Below, piece after piece: positions 6,295 through 10,627 of a stretch of DNA of 10,627 bases (position 1 is the stretch's first letter; the number at the start of each line of letters is the position of its first letter). A program made the translations under genes and the position numbers. A model generated the notes under the pieces. That model had not been told where the DNA came from. It made no database searches and saw only the letters and a list, made by a program, of their open reading frames with translations. Source of the stretch: Desulfovibrio sp. (GTDB taxonomy: Bacteria > Desulfobacterota > Desulfovibrionia > Desulfovibrionales > Desulfovibrionaceae). The stretch is taken from contig VSMX01000080.1 of NCBI GenBank assembly GCA_009773975.1, positions 1-10,627 of the forward strand. The letters run 5' to 3'.

Positions 6295-7004
6295 CCACCT
6301 GCCTGGGCGAGATTGTGGCCCTGATTGGACCAAACGGCGCGGGCAAGACGACGTTTTTCAATTGCGTAACAGGAATTTACCTGCCCAGCGAAGGCCAGGT
6401 ATGGCTTTATGACGGCGATGGGGACAAGGCGCTGCTCAATGGCAGGAAGCCCCATGCCATAACCCGGCTTGGCATGGCCCGCACCTTCCAGAATATCCGG
6501 CTTTTCAATGAAATGACCGTGCTTGAAAATGTCATGGTAGGCCGCCATTGCCGTACCCATTCCGGCATCTGGAGCGCCTGCCGGCGCGACAGGGCAACAA
6601 TGGAGGAAGAGCAGCAAAGCGTTGATCTTTGCTATGCCCTGCTTGAAAGCGTGCATCTGGCCGATCTCTGGAACGAGACGGCCAAAAATCTTGCCTATGG
6701 CGCACAGCGGCGCCTGGAAATCGCACGCGCCCTGGCCACGGAACCAAGGATGCTGCTTCTGGATGAACCGGCTGCCGGTATGAATCCCCAGGAAACCAGG
6801 GAGCTGGAAATCCTTGTCCGGCGCATCAGGGAGGAAAGGCCAATTTCCATACTGCTTATCGAACATGACATGAGCATGGTCATGTCCCTTTCCGACCGCA
6901 TTTATGTTATGGAATACGGCACCTGCATAGCGGAAGGCACGCCAGATGAAGTGCGGGCCAATCCCCGTGTCATCAAGGCCTACCTGGGAGAAAGCGATGC
7001 TTGA
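6213..7004 (+). CDS. livG: Branched-chain amino acid ABC transporter ATP-binding protein LivG
   Basis: One of the two cytoplasmic ATPases that power uptake through LivHM. The 263-residue product has Walker A GPNGAGKT at 39-46 and the Q-loop region GMARTFQNIRLF. The LivG-type degenerate signature LAYGAQRRLEIARAL starts at 160, Walker B LLLDEP is at 181-186, and the switch histidine is His218 in LIEHDMSMVM. The C-terminal ISDRI-like SDRIYVMEYG and a tail ending ESDA are typical of LivG. All ATPase motifs are intact. AGGAGA lies four bases before the ATG at 6213. The start sits inside the livM reading frame (82-nt overlap), and the end overlaps livF by eight bases, so translation is probably coupled through the operon. 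Confidence 0.96.
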   Translation: MRGQPALVVEDLSRSFGGLRALNDLSLTTCLGEIVALIGPNGAGKTTFFNCVTGIYLPSEGQVWLYDGDGDKALLNGRKPHAITRLGMARTFQNIRLFNEMTVLENVMVGRHCRTHSGIWSACRRDRATMEEEQQSVDLCYALLESVHLADLWNETAKNLAYGAQRRLEIARALATEPRMLLLDEPAAGMNPQETRELEILVRRIREERPISILLIEHDMSMVMSLSDRIYVMEYGTCIAEGTPDEVRANPRVIKAYLGESDA

Positions 7005-7701
7005 ACTTGCCCATGTAGATACATTTTACGGCAATATCCAGGCCTTGCGCGATGTCTCGCTGCATATTGACGACGGCGAGATAGTCACCCTGATCGGTGC
7101 GAACGGAGCTGGCAAATCCACAACCCTGATGACCATTTGCGGTGTCAACCGCGCCAGGAGAGGCAAGATTTTCTGGAATGGAGAAGCAATCGAAAACCAT
7201 GCCCCGAACACTATTGTCTCCCTTGGCATTTCCCAGGTGCCGGAAGGGCGCCTTATTTTTCCTGACATGACCGTCAGCGAGAATCTTGATCTTGGCGCGT
7301 TTTTGCGCAACGACCAGGCCGTGATTCGCCAGGACAAGGAATATGTTTTCGAGCTTTTTCCCATCCTGGCCGAGAGGCGCAAGCAGCCAGGCGGCACGCT
7401 TTCCGGCGGCGAACAGCAAATGCTGGCCATAAGCCGCGCGCTAATGGCGCGCCCAAAACTTTTACTGCTTGACGAGCCATCGCTGGGCCTTGCGCCAATT
7501 ATTATCCAGCAAATTTTCGCGATCATCCGCAAGGTCAATACGGATGGAACCACCATCTTCCTTGTAGAGCAGAACGCCAACCAGGCCCTGCGCATTGCCA
7601 ATCGCGGCTATGTCATGGAAAACGGCCGCATTGTCATGGAAGACGACGCCCAGGCCCTTCTGTCCAGCGATCTAGTGCAGAAAGCCTATCTTGGGATGTA
7701 G
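6997..7701 (+). CDS. livF: Branched-chain amino acid ABC transporter ATP-binding protein LivF
   Basis: Second ATPase of the LIV transporter, expected to form a heterodimer with LivG. From the ATG at 6997 it is 234 residues, the normal LivF length. It shows Walker A GANGAGKS at 34-41, signature LSGGEQ at 135-140 and Walker B LLLDEP at 156-161. The LivF-typical LVEQNANQAL takes the place of the histidine switch, and the C-terminus carries GYVMENGRI. The frame is open to an ATG at 6946, but the start at 6997 is preferred: GGGAG lies just upstream and the protein begins directly with the family N-terminus MLELAHVDTFYG. It overlaps the end of livG by eight bases. It is the last gene of the operon and is followed by hairpins and a terminator. 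Confidence 0.96.
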   Translation: MLELAHVDTFYGNIQALRDVSLHIDDGEIVTLIGANGAGKSTTLMTICGVNRARRGKIFWNGEAIENHAPNTIVSLGISQVPEGRLIFPDMTVSENLDLGAFLRNDQAVIRQDKEYVFELFPILAERRKQPGGTLSGGEQQMLAISRALMARPKLLLLDEPSLGLAPIIIQQIFAIIRKVNTDGTTIFLVEQNANQALRIANRGYVMENGRIVMEDDAQALLSSDLVQKAYLGM

Positions 7702-7710
7702 CGTCAATCG

Positions 7711-7739
7711 GGCAGGCAGTAGTCTCACGACTGGCTGCC
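7711..7739. repeat. Imperfect 10-bp hairpin after livF
   Basis: GGCAGGCAGT (7711-7720) pairs with ACTGGCTGCC (7730-7739) with one mismatch (7716 with 7734) and a 9-nt loop. It starts ten bases after the livF stop codon and has no T-tract. It probably lies in the 3' untranslated region of the liv message. Confidence 0.45.
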
Positions 7740-7742
7740 GGT

Positions 7743-7767
7743 TCCACTCACAGCGGCCCGGAGTGGA
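7743..7767. repeat. 7-bp hairpin after livF
   Basis: TCCACTC (7743-7749) pairs perfectly with GAGTGGA (7761-7767) around an 11-nt loop and is followed by only three T residues. It is a weak candidate terminator for livF, or a second stem in its 3' untranslated region. The stronger terminator lies about 40 bases further on. Confidence 0.4.
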
Positions 7768-7803
7768 TTTGCGCCACTTTTAAACGCGCCATGCCCGGCG
7801 CAG

Positions 7804-7847
7804 AAAATAAAGGCCCTTTTGCCAGGGCCTTTATTTTTTAATTTTTT
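7804..7847. terminator. Bidirectional rho-independent terminator between livF and aspA
   Basis: A perfect 13-bp stem (7804-7816 with 7825-7837) with GGCCC/GGGCC at its top closes an 8-nt loop. On the plus strand it runs into a T-rich stretch to 7847 (TTTATTTTTTAATTTTTT), ending the liv operon. On the minus strand the lower stem reads TTTATTTT after the GC part, so it can also end the symporter-aspA operon, whose last stop codon is at 7857-7859. The convergent gene arrangement fits. Confidence 0.9.
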
Positions 7848-7856
7848 CAGAGCCTG

Positions 7857-9305
7857 TCAGGCGTTTGCTTCTTCCCTGGCTTCTTCCAGTTCCTGCGAAC
7901 GCGGCTGTAGCATGTTCTCGGGCGAGAGGATCTTTTCAATTTCCCCTGTGGCCAGCAGGTTTTGGTCAATGGCCAGCTGGACAACGCTCTTGCCCGTGGC
8001 CAGCGCCTCCTTGGCAATGGCCGCAGCCTTTTCGTAGCCGATATAGGGCAGCAGCGCGGTAACAATGCCTATGCTGTGCTCGACCATCTGCCGGCAGCGC
8101 TCGGTATTGGCCGTGATGCCGTTTACGCAGCGATCTTGCAGGGCGCGGATGCCCTTGCCAAGGCGGTTGATGCCGTTGAACATGCACAGGGCCATGATGG
8201 GCTCCATGACGTTCAACTCAAGCTGGCCGGCTTCGGAAGCGATGGCTATGGTTACGTCCTTGCCCATGATGTCGAAGCAGATCTGGTTGACCATTTCGGG
8301 CATGACGGGATTGACCTTGCCGGGCATGATCGATGAGCCGGGCTGCATCTTGGGCAGGTTGATTTCGTTCAGGCCCGTGCGCGGGCCGGAAGACAGCAGG
8401 CGCAAATCGTTGCAGATTTTGGAAATCTTGGTCGCGCTTCGTTTCAGCGCGCCGGAAATCTGCACGTAGCAGCCGGTGTCCCAGGTGGCCTCGACCAGGT
8501 TTGGCGAGCTCTTCACCGGAATGCCGCTTACAGCCCACAATTCCTTGATCACAAGATCGATATAGCCTTTGGGCGAACAGATGCCCGTGCCTATGGCCGT
8601 TGCGCCCATGTTGATTTCAAGAGCCAGCTTTCTGGCTTCCTCAAGCCGCGTGATTTCTTCGCCAAGTGTATTGGCATAGGCGTGGAATTCCATGCCGAGC
8701 GTCATGGGTACGGCGTCCTGCAGCTGGGTTCTGCCCATCTTGACCACATGGGCGAATTCGTCGCCCTTGGCCGCGAAGCCCTGGCGCAAATAGTCGATAT
8801 CCCCGATAAGCCGGCCCAGCTTGACGTAGAGCGCCAGGCGCAGGGCGGAGGGATAGGCGTCGTTGGTGGACTGGGAGCAGTTGACGTGGTTGTTGGGATG
8901 GCAATACTGGTATTCGCCTTTCTGGTGGCCCATTATTTCCAGGGCTCGGTTGGCGATTACCTCGTTGGCGTTCATGTTGGTGGAGGTGCCCGCTCCGCCC
9001 TGGATGACGTCCACGGGGAACTGGTCCAGTAGCTTGCCTTCAATGATGTCGTCGCAGGCCGCGCAAATTCCTTTTTCGATATTTTCCGGCAAAACGCCAA
9101 GTTTGGTATTGGCTTTTGCGGCTGCCTTCTTTATCCAGGCCAGAGCCCTGATAAATTCGGGAAAAGTCGATATTGGCTGCCCGGAAACGTAAAAGTTTTC
9201 CAGGGCGCGCATTGTCTGGATCCCGTAATAGATGTTGGCCGGGATTTCCATTTCGCCCAGAAAATCGTGTTCAAGACGCATCTTCGGCGCGTTTTGTGTT
9301 TCCAT
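7857..9305 (-). CDS. aspA: Aspartate ammonia-lyase (aspartase)
   Basis: Cytoplasmic enzyme of the fumarase/aspartase superfamily that reversibly splits L-aspartate into fumarate and ammonia. The product is 482 residues. Family blocks in order: YYGIQTMRALENF near the N-terminus, DVIQGGAGTSTNMNANEV, HVNCSQSTNDAYPS, KMGRTQLQDAVPMTLG, then the flexible catalytic loop GSSIMPGKVNPVMPE beginning at residue 323, and LNVMEP. KMGRTQLQDAVPMTLG and the overall match to E. coli AspA separate it from fumarase C, which typically has GRTHTQDATPLTLG. GGGAGGT lies seven bases before the ATG, supporting the start at 9305. It is the second gene of a minus-strand operon, 17 bp after the acidic-substrate symporter, consistent with a role in aspartate breakdown. 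A bidirectional terminator follows. No key residue appears to be missing. Confidence 0.95.
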   Translation of the reverse strand: METQNAPKMRLEHDFLGEMEIPANIYYGIQTMRALENFYVSGQPISTFPEFIRALAWIKKAAAKANTKLGVLPENIEKGICAACDDIIEGKLLDQFPVDVIQGGAGTSTNMNANEVIANRALEIMGHQKGEYQYCHPNNHVNCSQSTNDAYPSALRLALYVKLGRLIGDIDYLRQGFAAKGDEFAHVVKMGRTQLQDAVPMTLGMEFHAYANTLGEEITRLEEARKLALEINMGATAIGTGICSPKGYIDLVIKELWAVSGIPVKSSPNLVEATWDTGCYVQISGALKRSATKISKICNDLRLLSSGPRTGLNEINLPKMQPGSSIMPGKVNPVMPEMVNQICFDIMGKDVTIAIASEAGQLELNVMEPIMALCMFNGINRLGKGIRALQDRCVNGITANTERCRQMVEHSIGIVTALLPYIGYEKAAAIAKEALATGKSVVQLAIDQNLLATGEIEKILSPENMLQPRSQELEEAREEANA

Positions 9306-9322
9306 GTTTTTTACCTCCCTGG

Positions 9323-10555
9323 TCAGGCATCCATGGCCGCGCCCCTGGCGGGGTCGAAATCGTTTTCAAGTTTGGAAACCAGAATGGCGGCCGTGGCGTC
9401 GCCGGTAACGTTGAGGGTTGTCCTTGCCATGTCGAGAAGACGGTCAACACCGGCCACAATGGCTACCGCTTCCAGCGGAATGCCGACCTGGCTGAAGATC
9501 ATGGTGATCATGATCATGCCCGAGCCCGGCACGCCAATGGTTCCGATGGCGGCCAGGAGGGCCATGAAGACAACTGTGAGCTGCTTGTCAAAGGGCATGG
9601 GCACGCCAAAAATTTCGGCCGCGAAAATCGTAACCAGGCCCATGTAGATTGCCGTGCCATCCATGTTGATGGTATTGCCAAGCGGTATGGCGAAGCTCGA
9701 AACGCTTCTGGATGCGCCCATCTTTTCGGTGCAGACAAGGCTTGAAGACAGGGCGGCCGCGCTGGAGCAGGTCGAAAATGCCGTCATCAGAGGTTCGGAA
9801 AAGCCCTTGAGGAATTTCATCGGGCCGATGCCGCTGTACTTGAGACAGGGAAAATACACGGCGACCATCAGGATCAGCGAGCCAATATACATCAGGATCA
9901 CGAGCTTCATCAGGGGCATCAGGACGGCCATGCCCTGGGCGGCCACGGTGTAGGCCATCAGGGCGAAGACGCCGATTGGCGCGTAAAGCATGACTATGCC
10001 GGTCATGCGGATCATGACTTCGGCGAAGCCGTTGAAAAAGTCGGTGACCACCTTTGTCTTTTCGCCGCAAAGTGAAAGACAGAAGCCCACAAGCACGGCA
10101 AAGAAAATTGTCGGCAGCATACGGCCTTTGGCCATGGAATCAATGGGATTGATGGGCACAATGTCCATCAGCACCTGGCCGAGGCTTGGCGCCGCGTGCT
10201 CCTTGGCCGTGAGGTTGTCCATGGGAATGTTGAGGCCGGCGCCGGGCTGGAAGATATCGCCCATCAAGAGGCCGATTGCCGTGCCCAGAACGGTGAAGAC
10301 AACAAAGCAGAGCAGCGTTTTCACGGCCACGCGGCCAAGCTTTGCAATGTCGGTAATGCTGGCCGCGCCCGCCACCAGTGTCGCGAAAACCAGCGGCACG
10401 ACGACCATGCGCACCAGGTTGATGAAAAGCTGGCCGAATGGCTTGAACCAGCCCGCATCCCAGCTGAAATAGGGCGCCGCGATGCCGGCGAGGATGCCAA
10501 GCACCATGCCGATGCCCATCTGCGACGCAAGACCCAAACGTGGTTTCTTGCCCAT
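9323..10555 (-). CDS. Dicarboxylate/acidic amino acid:cation symporter (DAACS family)
   Basis: Inner-membrane secondary transporter of the GltP/DctA/Glt-Ph family, importing aspartate, glutamate or C4-dicarboxylates with Na+ or H+. From the ATG at 10555 it is 410 residues with multiple hydrophobic segments. The serine-rich hairpin region STCSSAAALSSS is followed by NMDGT at 297-301, the cation-site motif. The substrate site DRLLDMARTTLN keeps Asp371, Asp375, Arg378 and Asn382 with the spacing of Glt-Ph Asp390, Asp394, Arg397 and Asn401. The arginine indicates a substrate with an acidic side chain. The frame opens at 10585, but the internal ATG at 10555 has AAGGGGGA just upstream and begins with the usual MGKKPRLGL basic start, so it is preferred. 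It lies 17 bp upstream of aspA, which makes aspartate a likely substrate. Asp, Glu, succinate or fumarate cannot be separated by sequence alone. No clear promoter is visible in 10556-10627. Confidence 0.93.
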   Translation of the reverse strand: MGKKPRLGLASQMGIGMVLGILAGIAAPYFSWDAGWFKPFGQLFINLVRMVVVPLVFATLVAGAASITDIAKLGRVAVKTLLCFVVFTVLGTAIGLLMGDIFQPGAGLNIPMDNLTAKEHAAPSLGQVLMDIVPINPIDSMAKGRMLPTIFFAVLVGFCLSLCGEKTKVVTDFFNGFAEVMIRMTGIVMLYAPIGVFALMAYTVAAQGMAVLMPLMKLVILMYIGSLILMVAVYFPCLKYSGIGPMKFLKGFSEPLMTAFSTCSSAAALSSSLVCTEKMGASRSVSSFAIPLGNTINMDGTAIYMGLVTIFAAEIFGVPMPFDKQLTVVFMALLAAIGTIGVPGSGMIMITMIFSQVGIPLEAVAIVAGVDRLLDMARTTLNVTGDATAAILVSKLENDFDPARGAAMDA

Positions 10556-10627
10556 AATTCCCCCTTTGTCGTTATCCCGCCGCAATGGCCGGAGAACAGT
10601 TTTTGCGGTTGAATTCTCTTGTTACTC

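Noticed and set aside
7851..7866. GCCTGTCAGGC near the aspA stop as a third copy of the 20-nt hairpin repeat
   Set aside because: It shares only GTCAGG and a short stem and overlaps the aspA stop codon. The flanking bases do not fit the repeat consensus.

Overview
The window is an ordinary chromosomal segment of a moderately GC-rich, Gram-negative-type bacterium. A binding protein with a Sec signal peptide, a complete LIV-type ABC transporter, aspartase and an acidic-substrate symporter suggest an amino-acid-using, probably anaerobic proteobacterium. A Desulfovibrio-like organism is my best guess from general protein flavour only; no rRNA or other marker gene is present to confirm it. Eight protein genes are supported, all apparently intact. 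I found no tRNA, rRNA, insertion sequence, phage gene, CRISPR array or defence gene.

Layout. Positions 1-368 hold no gene I can support, but are dense in inverted repeats: the likely 3' half of a terminator at the left edge, a pair of related 20-nt hairpins whose stems differ by compensatory changes, and a 12-G tract inside a strong stem. Positions 369-2731 (+) hold an RluA-family 23S rRNA pseudouridine synthase and the double GTPase Der, joined by an ATGA stop/start overlap; both act on the large ribosomal subunit. Positions 2874-7701 (+) are a complete branched-chain amino acid uptake operon in the order livJ, livH, livM, livG, livF. Two hairpins and a start lacking a Shine-Dalgarno separate livJ from livH, and livM overruns livG by 82 nt.

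Positions 7702-7856 are a convergent intergenic region with two hairpins and a strong bidirectional terminator. Positions 10555-7857 (-) are a two-gene operon: a DAACS-family acidic amino acid/dicarboxylate symporter followed 17 nt later by aspartate ammonia-lyase.

How the genes work together: the two transport modules bring in amino acids by different energetics, ATP for branched-chain amino acids and ion coupling for aspartate or C4-dicarboxylates. Aspartase then splits aspartate into fumarate and ammonia, feeding carbon metabolism or fumarate respiration. No clearly new system is visible. The most interesting material is the structured non-coding DNA at the left end and the unusual livM/livG overlap.
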